This document shows, in pieces, positions 10,582 to 19,985 of a stretch of 64,000 nucleotides of DNA. The DNA is from Lachnospiraceae bacterium (lineage in GTDB: Bacteria; Bacillota; Clostridia; Lachnospirales; Lachnospiraceae). The first letter of the stretch is position 1. Every line of letters begins with the position of its first letter. Location: NCBI GenBank assembly GCA_015057525.1, contig SVEE01000012.1, positions 1-64,000 of the forward strand, read 5' to 3'. The position numbers were made by a program, and so were the translations under genes. The notes beneath the pieces are model-generated. The model did no database searches and was not told where the DNA came from. It was given only the letters and a program-made list of their open reading frames with translations.

Positions 10582-10612
10582 ACACCTCGGGTTTTACCCG
10601 GGGTGTTTTTGT
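10582..10612 (+). terminator. Rho-independent terminator after the Ig-repeat gene
   Basis: 10-bp stem ACACCTCGGG / CCCGGGGTGT (one T-G pair) with a TTTTA loop, followed by TTTTTG. It ends the cluster that starts before position 1. Confidence 0.9.
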
Positions 10613-10639
10613 TTAATCGGTGAAACTTTTTTATAATTC

Positions 10640-10668
10640 TTGTAGTTTGAATGAATATGAGTTAAAAT
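10640..10668 (+). promoter_or_regulatory. Sigma-A-type promoter for the second PP2C gene
   Basis: TTGTAG at 10640-10645, a 17-nt spacer and TAAAAT at 10663-10668, between the terminator and the gene at 10717. Close to the vegetative consensus; no operator seen. Confidence 0.55.
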
Positions 10669-10716
10669 ATAACAATCTATAAAGTATATGTTATTTGTTA
10701 TGTAAGGAGGTATATA

Positions 10717-11445
10717 ATGGTAGATTCAGCATTGTTTACTAATCCGGGGGGAAGAAGTAATAACGAGGATTACGTTGTGTCAGCAAAGAAAGATGACGCA
10801 ATGTGTTTTGTACTCTGTGATGGACTGGGAGGCCATGATTGTGGAGAGGTGGCATCGGAAACAGTTGCAGGGTATGTTATAGATTTATTTAAAGAAAAGG
10901 GCAATTATAGTACTTTTTTAGAGGATGCTTTCAATGGTGCTCAGGAAACTTTGCTTAAGCTACAGCAGGAAAGAGAAATGGTTAATGCTATGAAGTCGAC
11001 TATGGTAGTGCTTGTTGTAACTGGTGAAGAAATGAAATGGGCTCATATTGGCGACAGTAGATTGTATCATATTTTTAACGATGCCACTAAATACGAGAGA
11101 ACTAGAGACCATAGCATGATACAGATTCTTTGCGATGTGGGAGAAATATCAGAAGAAGAGATGAGAAAACACCCAGACCGAAATAAAGTTTTAAGAGTTA
11201 TGGGGGCAGAATGGAGTGCAAAGTCATTCGATAAGAGTGCTATTTTAGAAAGAGATGGCAGACACGCATTTGCATTGATGACAGATGGTTTTTGGGAATA
11301 CGTCCTTGAGGATGAAATGTTAGAACTTTTAGATAATGCTACTTCAGCTCAGGAGTGGCTTGATTCAATGAAGGTTTTAGTTGAGGAAAGAGCGGATATG
11401 ACATCTACAGATAATTATTCCGCTATTTGTGTCATAGTTGAATAA
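10717..11445 (+). CDS. Second PP2C-family Ser/Thr protein phosphatase
   Basis: 242 residues with the PP2C metal motifs LCDGLGGHDCGE, HIGDSRLYHI, MTDGFWEYV and a C-terminal STDNYS. It is clearly a different gene from the PP2C at 1205 and has its own promoter downstream of the terminator, so it may be expressed separately from the kinase operon. GTAAGGAGG lies just before the ATG. The acting substrate is unknown; a role in reversing the same kinase is inferred only from location. Confidence 0.9.
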   Translation: MVDSALFTNPGGRSNNEDYVVSAKKDDAMCFVLCDGLGGHDCGEVASETVAGYVIDLFKEKGNYSTFLEDAFNGAQETLLKLQQEREMVNAMKSTMVVLVVTGEEMKWAHIGDSRLYHIFNDATKYERTRDHSMIQILCDVGEISEEEMRKHPDRNKVLRVMGAEWSAKSFDKSAILERDGRHAFALMTDGFWEYVLEDEMLELLDNATSAQEWLDSMKVLVEERADMTSTDNYSAICVIVE

Positions 11446-11474
11446 TATATAAATAAAATTAGAGGAGTAATCAA

Positions 11475-12122
11475 ATGTTTAAAGCAGTTGTGTTTGATAT
11501 GGATGGTGTCATAACGGACACAGAAAAACTTTATAGAAGATTTCAGATGGAGGAAGGAGCCATAAGGGGTATTCCTGAGGATGTGATGATGGTTGCTTGC
11601 GATAGGATTGCAGGAGGCAACAAGTACACTAACAAAGCACCCTTTGAAGCCATAGTTGGACGTGGTATAGATTATTTTGAATTCAGAGAGAAGCTTATTG
11701 CTAAGCTAGATGCACATATTCGTGAGAATGGTGTTGAACTTAAGTATGGTGTTGTTGAAACCTTGGAATACTTAAAGCAAAAAGGTATAAAGATAGGCCT
11801 TGCAACCTCTACAATTCGTGAACGTGCTATTGGATATTTAGAGGACCATAAAATATATGATTACTTTGATAAACTTATTTTTGGCGATATGGTTGAAAAT
11901 GGTAAACCTGCTCCTGATATATACCTTAAAGCATGTGAAGAACTTGGTGTTTTACCTGAGGAAGCTATTGCAGTCGAGGATTCCATTAATGGAATTAAGT
12001 CGGCAGGTGCAGCAGGAATGTATCCTGTTATGGTAATCGATTTGATACAACCCAACGAAGAAATCAAGCCTATTGTCAGACAGGTATACGATGATATGAC
12101 TAAACTTAAGGAAATAATATAA
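11475..12122 (+). CDS. HAD-superfamily phosphatase / beta-phosphoglucomutase-like
   Basis: 215 residues with the HAD subfamily I layout: FDMDGVITDT (nucleophile Asp8, acid/base Asp10), an alpha-helical cap, ATSTIRERA (motif II), GKPAPDIY (motif III Lys) and AVEDSINGIKSA (motif IV). Hydrolyses or transfers phosphate on a small molecule, typically a sugar phosphate; the exact substrate cannot be read from sequence. It follows the PP2C gene by about 30 nt with an AGAGGAG site, and may be cotranscribed. Confidence 0.88.
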   Translation: MFKAVVFDMDGVITDTEKLYRRFQMEEGAIRGIPEDVMMVACDRIAGGNKYTNKAPFEAIVGRGIDYFEFREKLIAKLDAHIRENGVELKYGVVETLEYLKQKGIKIGLATSTIRERAIGYLEDHKIYDYFDKLIFGDMVENGKPAPDIYLKACEELGVLPEEAIAVEDSINGIKSAGAAGMYPVMVIDLIQPNEEIKPIVRQVYDDMTKLKEII

Positions 12123-12172
12123 GAAGACAAATATATAACATAAATATTTCATAATAAGAGGGGACAGAGAAC

Positions 12173-12511
12173 ATGAATTTATTAGTAGTAATCTTAAAAA
12201 AAGAAGAGTTAGTAACAGAGATATGCAAGGAACTGGCTGAGGAAGGAGTACATGGCGGAACAATTATAGATGGTATGGGTATGGCAAGTATCATAGAGCA
12301 GATGGACGACCTTCCAATCTTTGGAATGCTTAAGTCAATTCTTGCAGATGACGATGAGAACGAAGTGGTTAAGGTTATGCTTTTCGTTATGAACGACGAG
12401 GAGATGGATAAGGCTAGAAAATCCATTAGAGAGGTTGTAGGATTAGATGAGCCAAATACAGGAATAATGTTTGCTCTTCCTGTATCATTTGTTGAGGGAT
12501 TAGGAGCATAA
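12173..12511 (+). CDS. PII-like small regulatory protein
   Basis: 112 residues starting MNLLVVILKKEELV, a beta-alpha-beta start like nitrogen-regulatory PII proteins, with the conserved Gly-rich turn region GVHGGTIIDGMGM. It ends 5 nt before a cation:proton antiporter. Small PII-like proteins beside transporters commonly bind nucleotides and gate the transporter, so a regulatory role for the antiporter is inferred. The T-loop is not of the classical GlnB form. Preceded by GAGGGGACAG. Confidence 0.65.
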   Translation: MNLLVVILKKEELVTEICKELAEEGVHGGTIIDGMGMASIIEQMDDLPIFGMLKSILADDDENEVVKVMLFVMNDEEMDKARKSIREVVGLDEPNTGIMFALPVSFVEGLGA

Positions 12512-12516
12512 CGGAC

Positions 12517-13719
12517 ATGGATGTTAATATATTTACTTATGTTGCCATAATGCTATTTGCCGCTTTAGTGGCTGGAAAAATAGTGAAAAAAATGAGATTA
12601 CCTAATGTTACAGGATATCTTGTAATAGGTCTTCTTATTGGACCTAATTGTATAGGTATATTATCTACAGAACTTTTGGATGTTATGAATTTTGTGACAG
12701 AGCTGGCTCTTGGTTGTATAGCATTTTCTATTGGTGCGGAATTCAAGATTAGTTTCTTTAAGAAAATTGGAAAGGCACCGATAGTAATAGGTGTTCTTGA
12801 AGGCTTAGGTGCCGTTGTTGTAGTAGATGTCTTGATGCTTGTTTTTGGCTATAATATAGAGTTTGCCCTTGCCATGGGTGCAATAGCTTCTGCTACTGCA
12901 GCTGCGTCAACGCTTATGATAGTTAAGCAATACAAGGCTAAGGGACCGGTAACTAATACGTTGCTACCTGTAGTTGCATTAGATGACGCGGTGGCTCTCA
13001 TAGCTTTTGGTGTTTCTATGGCTATTGCAAATGTAGTAAGTTCTCATGGAGAGGCTCCTATAGGTAAGCTTTTACTTGATCCAGTTATAGAGATTGGTGG
13101 AGGCTTGTTATATGGAGCAGTATTAGGTGTCATTATGGTATATGCTGTAAAGTTATATACTGGACGTGGTAACCGTTTGGCTATTACCATTATGATGATA
13201 TGTATATGTGTGGGAATTTCTGATATGGTTGGATTTTCATCCCTGCTTGCATGTATGATGCTTAGTATGATATTTGTCAATTCATCACGATACAGAGAAA
13301 AAATATATGAACCACTTGAAAGAATTACACCACCAATATATATGATGTTCTTTATTATTTCGGGAGCATCTCTTGATATAACAATAATAACTTCCGTGGG
13401 AGTTGTAGGTCTGATTTATGTAATTGGACGAGTTATTGGTAAGATGCTTGGATCATCCTTAGGAGCGAAGATTTCTAAAGCACCAAAGGTTGTAAGTAAA
13501 TGGCTTGGGCTTACTCTTGTTCCACAGGAGGGTGTTGCAATTGGTCTTGCTACATCAGCTGCTAAGGCCTTGCCGGAGTATGGTACTAAAATAAAGACAG
13601 TAGTACTTTGTGGTGTTGTTGTATACGAATTGGTTGGACCAGTTATTACTAAGCTTGCACTTAAAAAGGCAGGAGAAATAACTGAGAAACCAAATGTAAC
13701 AAAGACAGCAAAAGCATAA
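12517..13719 (+). CDS. Cation:proton antiporter (CPA2 / KefB-like membrane domain)
   Basis: 400 residues, about 12 hydrophobic segments across the whole length. The N-terminus matches the CPA2 pattern (LVAGKIVKKMRLPNVTGYLVIG, with GPNCIG after it; ALDDAVALIAFG has the paired Asp residues of the ion-binding site). No C-terminal TrkA-N or other nucleotide-binding domain is attached, so the PII-like protein immediately upstream may replace it as the regulator. Probably moves Na+ or K+ against protons across the cell membrane; ion specificity is not readable. Confidence 0.88.
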   Translation: MDVNIFTYVAIMLFAALVAGKIVKKMRLPNVTGYLVIGLLIGPNCIGILSTELLDVMNFVTELALGCIAFSIGAEFKISFFKKIGKAPIVIGVLEGLGAVVVVDVLMLVFGYNIEFALAMGAIASATAAASTLMIVKQYKAKGPVTNTLLPVVALDDAVALIAFGVSMAIANVVSSHGEAPIGKLLLDPVIEIGGGLLYGAVLGVIMVYAVKLYTGRGNRLAITIMMICICVGISDMVGFSSLLACMMLSMIFVNSSRYREKIYEPLERITPPIYMMFFIISGASLDITIITSVGVVGLIYVIGRVIGKMLGSSLGAKISKAPKVVSKWLGLTLVPQEGVAIGLATSAAKALPEYGTKIKTVVLCGVVVYELVGPVITKLALKKAGEITEKPNVTKTAKA

Positions 13720-13834
13720 AACATGACTTAAAGACAAGGATATAGACATAAATGAATTTTAACCTTCATATATTACTTATAGGATATCAGACCTTTGTTG
13801 CCTGAAATGAATTGTAATATATGGAGGGGAAATA

Positions 13835-14197
13835 ATGACTATTCCTAAGAAGATAATTAGTTTTCTTTGGGCTATTTTAGCGGCTTATGCTACCACAGCA
13901 ATTGTTTTGTTTTTACTGGCATTTATTATGTTTAAGTTTGATTTAGATGAAAGTGTTGCGCAGTTTGCTGTGACCTTTGTCTATATTTTATCAGCTGCTG
14001 TTGGAGCATTAGTTTTAGGAAAGCAAATGAAGAAGAATAAATACATTTATGGTGCATGTATGGGACTTATATATGTTGCTATTATTTTTGCTATTTCCCT
14101 AATTACAGTAGGGAATGGAAGTATTCTTTCCAGTAATGGAATTTCCACATTGATGCTTTGTCTTTGTGGGGGCTTGCTGGGAGGTATGATTAGCTAA
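13835..14197 (+). CDS. TIGR04086-type four-helix membrane protein
   Basis: 120 residues, four hydrophobic helices, starting MTIPKKIISFLWAILAAYAT. Position just upstream of the SCIFF peptide and length match a small membrane-protein family (TIGR04086) that regularly neighbours scfA in Clostridia. Function unknown; the constant neighbourhood suggests a link to SCIFF, but this is inference. ATGGAGGGG precedes the ATG. Confidence 0.75.
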   Translation: MTIPKKIISFLWAILAAYATTAIVLFLLAFIMFKFDLDESVAQFAVTFVYILSAAVGALVLGKQMKKNKYIYGACMGLIYVAIIFAISLITVGNGSILSSNGISTLMLCLCGGLLGGMIS

Positions 14198-14228
14198 AAA
14201 ATTTCTTTTATTTATTATATTTGTGTGT

Positions 14229-14234
14229 TATAAT
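14229..14234 (+). promoter_or_regulatory. Candidate -10 box upstream of scfA
   Basis: Perfect TATAAT 57 nt before the scfA start in an AT-rich gap after the membrane-protein gene. The -35 region is poor (T-rich), so this is only a candidate. Confidence 0.4.
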
Positions 14235-14290
14235 ACCACTATTAATGGGATTTTATAGAATTCCAACAAGATTTATGAGGAGGCTATACC

Positions 14291-14431
14291 ATGAAGAGAA
14301 TTAAAACTTTAACTGAGAAAACTTTAAAGAGCACAGTTGTTAAGGGTGGTTGTGGCGAGTGCCAGACTTCATGCCAGTCAGCATGTAAGACTTCTTGCAC
14401 AGTTGGTAACCAGAGTTGCGAGAATAAGTAA
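14291..14431 (+). CDS. scfA: SCIFF ribosomal peptide precursor (six cysteines in forty-five residues)
   Basis: 46 residues, beginning MKRIKTLTEKTLKSTVVKG. Six cysteines at 21, 24, 28, 32, 36 and 43 give the SCIFF pattern. In this family the maturase forms thioether links between Cys and Thr residues; the Thr residues between the cysteines (T26, T34, T37) are present. The radical SAM maturase gene follows 94 nt downstream. The reading frame is short but has a clear GAGGAGG site and the family-typical sequence, so it is a real gene. Biological function of mature SCIFF is not established. Confidence 0.95.
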   Translation: MKRIKTLTEKTLKSTVVKGGCGECQTSCQSACKTSCTVGNQSCENK

Positions 14432-14468
14432 TTTCAGTAATTATTAGTAATACATAGTACGTAACGAC

Positions 14469-14499
14469 CAAAGGGGACATTCTCACGATAGTCCTCTTT
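14469..14499 (+). terminator. Hairpin between scfA and scfB (attenuator candidate)
   Basis: AAAGGGGAC and GTCCTCTTT form a 9-bp stem (one G-U pair); TAACG/CGTTA flanks can extend it. There is no U-run after it, so it is more likely a partial terminator or an mRNA-stability element that keeps the peptide message more abundant than the maturase message. Confidence 0.5.
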
Positions 14500-14525
14500 A
14501 GTTGCGTTATTAAAAGGAGTAACAC

Positions 14526-15908
14526 ATGGTACATCAGTACAAAAACAATGGTTATAATATTGTGCTCGACGTGTGCAGTGGTTCCGTTCATGTTGTTGAT
14601 GATTTGGTTTATGATATGATTGGGATGTATGAGGATAAATCTCAGGAAGACATAACCGTAGCTATCAAGGACAAGTATGGTGATTTATATTCTGATGAAG
14701 ATATAAATGATGCATATTCCGATATTACAGAGCTAAAGGATAATGGTCTTCTGTTTACAGAGGATGTTTATAAAGATGTTATAATCGATTTCAAAAAGAG
14801 AAAGACAGTGGTTAAGGCTTTGTGTCTTCACATTGCGCATGATTGTAATCTTGCCTGCAAGTATTGCTTTGCAGATGAGGGTGAATATCATGGACAGAAG
14901 AGAGAGCTTATGAGCTTAGAGGTAGGCAAGAAAGCCCTTGACTTTTTAATAGAGAATTCAGGCAACAGAATTAATTTAGAGGTTGACTTCTTTGGTGGGG
15001 AGCCTCTTATGAATTTTGATGTTGTCAAAGAAATAGTGGCATATGGACGTATGAGAGAAAAGGAAGCAGGGAAGAATTTCCGATTTACTCTTACTACAAA
15101 TGGTGTATTATTGAATGATGACGTAATAGATTTCTGTAACAAAGAAATTTCTAATGTGGTTCTTAGTTTAGATGGAAGACAGTGCATTCATGACGACATG
15201 CGTCCTACAAGAAATGGTAAAGGTAGTTATGATATAGTGGTTCCTAAGTTCCAAAAATTTGTGGAACAAAGGGGAGATAAGAGCTATTATGTGAGAGGAA
15301 CTTTCACAAGAAATAATCTTGACTTTGCAGAAGATTTCAAGCTTATGGCGGATTTGGGATTTAAAGAAATATCTATTGAGCCAGTTGTTTCTCCAGACAC
15401 CTGCGACTATGCCATAAGAGAAGAGGATTTGGAAACTATCTATGCAGAATATGATAAACTTGCATGTGACATAATAGAGAGACACAAGGCGGGAAAACCT
15501 ATTACATTTTTCCACTATATGTTGGATTTAAATGGGGGACCATGTGTATATAAACGTTTATCAGGCTGCGGTTCCGGAACAGAGTATTTGGCTGTAACAC
15601 CTCAGGGGGCACTTTATCCTTGTCACCAATTTGTAGGTATAGATGAGTTTGAACTTGGCAATGTATACGAAGGTATTAAGAAAACTGACATTGTAGAGGA
15701 GTTCAAACTGTGTAACGTATATGCCAAGGATAAGTGTAAGGACTGCTTCGCGAGATTTTATTGTAGCGGAGGCTGTGCAGCAAACTCATATCAGTTCCAT
15801 GGCAGTATATTAGATGCTTATGACATAGGATGTAAGTTACAACAAAAACGTGTCGAATGTGCGATTATGATAAAAGCAGCGTTGGCTGACTTAGAAGAAG
15901 GAGAATAA
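14526..15908 (+). CDS. scfB: Radical SAM SCIFF maturase
   Basis: 460 residues. The N-terminal ~90 residues form a peptide-binding (RRE-like) domain, followed by the radical SAM core with the cluster motif CNLACKYC (three Cys) and the GGEPLMNF motif. The C-terminal SPASM region is Cys-rich (CGSGTEYLAVTPQGALYPC, CKDCFARFYCSGGC), binding auxiliary Fe-S clusters. In this family it uses S-adenosylmethionine radicals to install Cys-to-Thr thioether bridges in ScfA. It directly follows scfA and ends 2 nt before secDF. Length and motifs are standard. Confidence 0.96.
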   Translation: MVHQYKNNGYNIVLDVCSGSVHVVDDLVYDMIGMYEDKSQEDITVAIKDKYGDLYSDEDINDAYSDITELKDNGLLFTEDVYKDVIIDFKKRKTVVKALCLHIAHDCNLACKYCFADEGEYHGQKRELMSLEVGKKALDFLIENSGNRINLEVDFFGGEPLMNFDVVKEIVAYGRMREKEAGKNFRFTLTTNGVLLNDDVIDFCNKEISNVVLSLDGRQCIHDDMRPTRNGKGSYDIVVPKFQKFVEQRGDKSYYVRGTFTRNNLDFAEDFKLMADLGFKEISIEPVVSPDTCDYAIREEDLETIYAEYDKLACDIIERHKAGKPITFFHYMLDLNGGPCVYKRLSGCGSGTEYLAVTPQGALYPCHQFVGIDEFELGNVYEGIKKTDIVEEFKLCNVYAKDKCKDCFARFYCSGGCAANSYQFHGSILDAYDIGCKLQQKRVECAIMIKAALADLEEGE

Positions 15909-15910
15909 GT

Positions 15911-18103
15911 ATGAAGAAAGCAAAAAGAAATGCCATATTTACCATATTAATATTCCTGTTGCTTTGTGCAGGTGGTGTGTACATGGCTATGTATGGTGTT
16001 GGTTCAAACAAAACAGGTAAAGCAGTTGATATTCCTCTTGGATTAGACCTTCAGGGTGGTCTTAGTGTAACATATGAAATTACTACACCAGATCCTTCCA
16101 ATGAAGAAATTTCTGCAACAATTGATAAACTTCAGCGAAGAGTTGATGAATATAGCTCAGAGGGTGAGGTATATCAGACAGGTGATGATAGAATTAGTGT
16201 AGAAATTCCAGTTGACACTACAAAGGTAGATGCTCATGCTATTTTAGATGAGTTAGGACAGCCTGGTCAGCTTCTTTTCTTAGATGGTGACAATTATCTT
16301 AAGTGGAGCAACGGTGAAGAATACACAGCAGCTCTTACTGGTTCAGATGTAAAGAGTGCAAGAGGTGGACAGGCTGAGATAGCTGGTAAGAAGGAATATG
16401 TTGTTGAGCTTGTATTCAATGATGCAGGTGCAGAAAAGTTTGCTAATGTTACAGCGGCAAATATTAATTATCCAGTATATATTGTTTATGATGGAGAAGT
16501 TGTTAGTGCTCCTACAGTTCAGGAGGCGATTACAGGAGGAACTGCTCAGATTAATGGTATGTCTAGCCTTGAAGAAGCAGAGCAGCTTGCAAGCACTATT
16601 ATGATTGGTGCTCTTCCACTTGAACTTTCTCAGCTTCAGTACAATATTGTTGGAGCAAAGCTTGGACAGGATGCAGTTTCAACAAGTCTTAAGGCTGGTG
16701 TCATTGGATTTGCGATTATATGTCTTCTTATGATTGTAATTTATCTTGTTCCAGGTGTTATCGCTGCAATTGCACTTGTTGCTTATGTAATTTTATTGCT
16801 TTTGGTATTAAGTGTACAGGAAATTACACTTACATTGCCAGGTATTGCAGGTATCATTCTTTCTATTGGTATGGCAGTTGATGCAAATGTTATTATCTTT
16901 ACTCGTATCAAGGAAGAAATTGGTGCAGGAAACGGTGTAAGTACAGCAGTCAAAAATGGTTTTTCTAAGGCTTTATCAGCTATTCTTGATGGAAACATAA
17001 CAACACTTATTGCTACAGTTGTTCTTATGGTTGTTGGTACAGGTAGCATTAAGGGATTTGCTAATACCCTTATGATTGGTATTCTCCTTTCTATGTTTAC
17101 TGCACTTGTTATTACTAAGGTACTTCTTAATGCTGCAGTTAATTTGGGTATTACAAATATAAAGCTTTATGGTAAAGCAAAGGAACCTAAGGTTAGAAAC
17201 TATGTAAAGAATTTTAGAATATGTGCAGTGATTTCATTGCTTGCTATAATTGCAGGTCTTGTATTCTTGCCTATTAATAAGTCTAACACAGGTAAGATAC
17301 TTAACTTCAGTCTTGAGTTTACAGGTGGTACATCGACTACTGTTGAGTTTGCAGAGGCATACACTCTTGACAGAGCAGAGGCAGAAGTTATCCCTGTTAT
17401 ATCAGAGGTGACAGGCATATCTGTGGGAGAGATTCAGGTTCAGACTGTTGAAGGTACAAATCAGGTTATCTTCAAGACTCCTCAGTTAGAGGATGCAACT
17501 AGTAATTCACTTGAACAAAGCATTGTTTCTACATTTGCAGGTTCGTCAATTGTAAGTGTTGATACAATAAGCTCAACAATTAGTGGAGAGATGAAGAAAG
17601 ATGCTGTAATAGCAATAGCCATTGCTTCGGTTCTCATGCTCATATACATTGCAATTAGATTCTCTGATGTTAAGTTTGGTGCCAGTGCAGTTCTTGCATT
17701 AATCCATGATGTTATGGTAGTGTTTGCAATTTACTCTATTGCACAGCTTTCAGTTGGTAATACATTTATTGCATGTATGCTTACTATTGTTGGTTACTCT
17801 ATTAACGCAACAATCATTGTATTCGACCGAATAAGAGAGAATATGAAGCTTATGGATAAGAAAGCTGAGTTGTCAGAGGTTGTAAATACAAGTATTGCTC
17901 AGACATTTACAAGAACAATTTATACATCACTTACAACATTTGTTATGGTTTTAGTACTCTTTGTTATGGGAGTTGCTTCCCTTAAGGAATTCACATTAAC
18001 TCTTATGGCTGGTATTGTTTGTGGTGCATACTCTTCTGTATGTATAACTGGACCATTATGGTTATTTTTAAAGAAAAACGTCGGCAAGGAGCAGGCTGAG
18101 TAG
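15911..18103 (+). CDS. secDF: Fused protein translocase subunit SecDF
   Basis: 730 residues. The SecD half has an N-terminal helix, the periplasmic P1 domain (LGLDLQGGLSVTYEI; YIVYDGEVVSAPTV) and a membrane block with GIAGIILSIGMAVDANVIIFTRIKEE-type TM4; the SecF half starts near residue 430 with LEFTGGTS and carries FDRIRENMK. SecDF uses the proton gradient to pull secreted proteins out of SecYEG. The two halves are separate genes in many bacteria; fusion is common in Firmicutes. It is 2 nt downstream of scfB. A partial paralogue of its P1 domain is encoded at 24950. Confidence 0.96.
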   Translation: MKKAKRNAIFTILIFLLLCAGGVYMAMYGVGSNKTGKAVDIPLGLDLQGGLSVTYEITTPDPSNEEISATIDKLQRRVDEYSSEGEVYQTGDDRISVEIPVDTTKVDAHAILDELGQPGQLLFLDGDNYLKWSNGEEYTAALTGSDVKSARGGQAEIAGKKEYVVELVFNDAGAEKFANVTAANINYPVYIVYDGEVVSAPTVQEAITGGTAQINGMSSLEEAEQLASTIMIGALPLELSQLQYNIVGAKLGQDAVSTSLKAGVIGFAIICLLMIVIYLVPGVIAAIALVAYVILLLLVLSVQEITLTLPGIAGIILSIGMAVDANVIIFTRIKEEIGAGNGVSTAVKNGFSKALSAILDGNITTLIATVVLMVVGTGSIKGFANTLMIGILLSMFTALVITKVLLNAAVNLGITNIKLYGKAKEPKVRNYVKNFRICAVISLLAIIAGLVFLPINKSNTGKILNFSLEFTGGTSTTVEFAEAYTLDRAEAEVIPVISEVTGISVGEIQVQTVEGTNQVIFKTPQLEDATSNSLEQSIVSTFAGSSIVSVDTISSTISGEMKKDAVIAIAIASVLMLIYIAIRFSDVKFGASAVLALIHDVMVVFAIYSIAQLSVGNTFIACMLTIVGYSINATIIVFDRIRENMKLMDKKAELSEVVNTSIAQTFTRTIYTSLTTFVMVLVLFVMGVASLKEFTLTLMAGIVCGAYSSVCITGPLWLFLKKNVGKEQAE

Positions 18104-18120
18104 TATATTATAATTTTTAT

Positions 18121-18150
18121 AGTAGCGGTTCTCTATTGAGTGCCGCTACT
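18121..18150 (+). terminator. Hairpin after secDF
   Basis: Perfect 8-bp stem AGTAGCGG / CCGCTACT with a 14-nt loop, followed by a weak U-rich tract (TGTAATTT). Probable terminator or attenuator between secDF and recJ. Confidence 0.55.
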
Positions 18151-18172
18151 TGTAATTTAGAGGTGGAAATAT

Positions 18173-19948
18173 ATGGAATCCAAATGGGTTGTTTATGGTA
18201 AAAAAGCAGATTTCAAGGCTGTAGGAGAAGCGTTTAATATAGATCAGGTTACAGCTAGAGTTATTAGAAATCGCGATATAATTGAATATGAGGATATCCA
18301 TATGTATCTAAATGGAACGCTTTCTGACTGTCATGAACCTTTGTTAATGGCAGATATGGATAAGGGTTGCAAAATAATTAGGGATAAAATTGCTCAAGAA
18401 AAACATATTAGAATAATATCTGATTATGATGTAGATGGAGTGATGTCTAACTACATTTTGCTTAAAGGACTTGTGGAAGCTGGGGCTCATGTATCCTATG
18501 AGATTCCAGACAGAATGTTGGACGGATACGGAATTAATCAACGTATTATAAGAGATGCCTATGAAGATGGTGTTGATACAATTATTACTTGTGATAATGG
18601 TATTGCAGCTTTTTCTGCTATAGAACTGGGAAAAGAATTAGGCATGACAATTGTGGTAACAGACCATCATGAGGTGCCATATGAGGTTGATGAGGATGGC
18701 AACAAGGTTCATATGCTTGTTCCTGCCGATGCAGTAATAGATATAAAACGAGAGGATTGTAAGTATCCATTTAAGGGCCTTTGTGGTGCGGTAGTGGCAT
18801 ACAAGTTTATACGACATCTTTACAACATCATGAACATTTCATGGGTTGATGAAAATAAATATCTTGAGATGGTTGCAATAGCTACACAGTGTGACGTGAT
18901 GGATTTGATTGATGAGAATCGAATTTATGTTAAGCAGGGATTGAAGCTGCTTACGAACACAGACAACTTAGGTTTAAGGGCTTTGTTAGAGGTTAATCAA
19001 TTAAAAGGAAAGGTTCTATCATCCTATCATCTTGGTTTTGTAATTGGACCATGCATTAATGCAACAGGTAGACTTGAGAGTGCAAAGCGCGGTTTGGAAC
19101 TGCTACTATGCGAAAATTATGACGATGCGCTTGGCATGGCGGAGGAATTAAAACAGCTAAATATGACTAGAAAGGATATGACTAATAAGGGTGTGGAGGA
19201 AGCAATATCCACAGTGAACTCCGTAGGCGAAGTTGATGATGTTTTAGTTGTATATATGCCTAATCTTCACGAAAGTCTTGCTGGAATAGTTGCAGGAAGA
19301 ATAAGAGAAAATTTTTACAGACCAGTATTTGTAATCACTGACTCTGAAGGTGATATAATAAAGGGCTCTGGTCGTTCTATAGAGGGATATCATATGTTTG
19401 ATGCCCTAACAGAATGTAAGGATTTATTGCTTAAGTTTGGCGGTCATGAACTTGCAGCAGGTTTCTCTCTGGAAAAACGAAATTTAGATGCATTCAGGGA
19501 AAGGCTTTTGGAAAAATCAAAGCTCACTAAGGAACAACTTATACCTGTAGTCAGGATAGATGTTCCTATGCCAGTTTCCTATATAACACCTAGGCTTGTG
19601 GAAGAACTCGCTCTGTTAGAGCCATTTGGAAAAGCTAATGAAAAACCTACCTTTGCACAGGCAGGATTGGGTATAAAGAGTGCCAGATTTATAGGCAACG
19701 AAGGCAGGTTTATCAAAATTTTATTTCAGGATGAGTCGGGATACATAATTGAAGGTGTAGATTTTAATGCAAATAAGTTTATAGAATGCATAAAAATGTG
19801 GTTTAGTGACGAAGAATGTGATAAAATGTTATCGGGTCTGCCTAACGAAATTAAACTTGATGTGGCATATTATCCAGATGTCAATGAGTTTAACGGCAGA
19901 TGTACCTTACAGATAAAGCCAGTACTTTATCGCAAGTCTGAAAGTTAG
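18173..19948 (+). CDS. recJ: Single-stranded-DNA-specific exonuclease RecJ
   Basis: 591 residues, the core length of RecJ. DHH phosphoesterase motifs are visible: ISDYDVDGVMSNY, TCDNGIAAF, TDHHEVP, and the DHHA1 motif GGHELAAGFSLE, followed by a C-terminal OB-like domain. Degrades single-stranded DNA 5' to 3' in recombination and repair. It lies in the usual clostridial order between secDF and apt. AGGTGG site before the ATG. Confidence 0.93.
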   Translation: MESKWVVYGKKADFKAVGEAFNIDQVTARVIRNRDIIEYEDIHMYLNGTLSDCHEPLLMADMDKGCKIIRDKIAQEKHIRIISDYDVDGVMSNYILLKGLVEAGAHVSYEIPDRMLDGYGINQRIIRDAYEDGVDTIITCDNGIAAFSAIELGKELGMTIVVTDHHEVPYEVDEDGNKVHMLVPADAVIDIKREDCKYPFKGLCGAVVAYKFIRHLYNIMNISWVDENKYLEMVAIATQCDVMDLIDENRIYVKQGLKLLTNTDNLGLRALLEVNQLKGKVLSSYHLGFVIGPCINATGRLESAKRGLELLLCENYDDALGMAEELKQLNMTRKDMTNKGVEEAISTVNSVGEVDDVLVVYMPNLHESLAGIVAGRIRENFYRPVFVITDSEGDIIKGSGRSIEGYHMFDALTECKDLLLKFGGHELAAGFSLEKRNLDAFRERLLEKSKLTKEQLIPVVRIDVPMPVSYITPRLVEELALLEPFGKANEKPTFAQAGLGIKSARFIGNEGRFIKILFQDESGYIIEGVDFNANKFIECIKMWFSDEECDKMLSGLPNEIKLDVAYYPDVNEFNGRCTLQIKPVLYRKSES

Positions 19949-19985
19949 GTATACATATTATTTTACATAGAAAGGATGTATCATT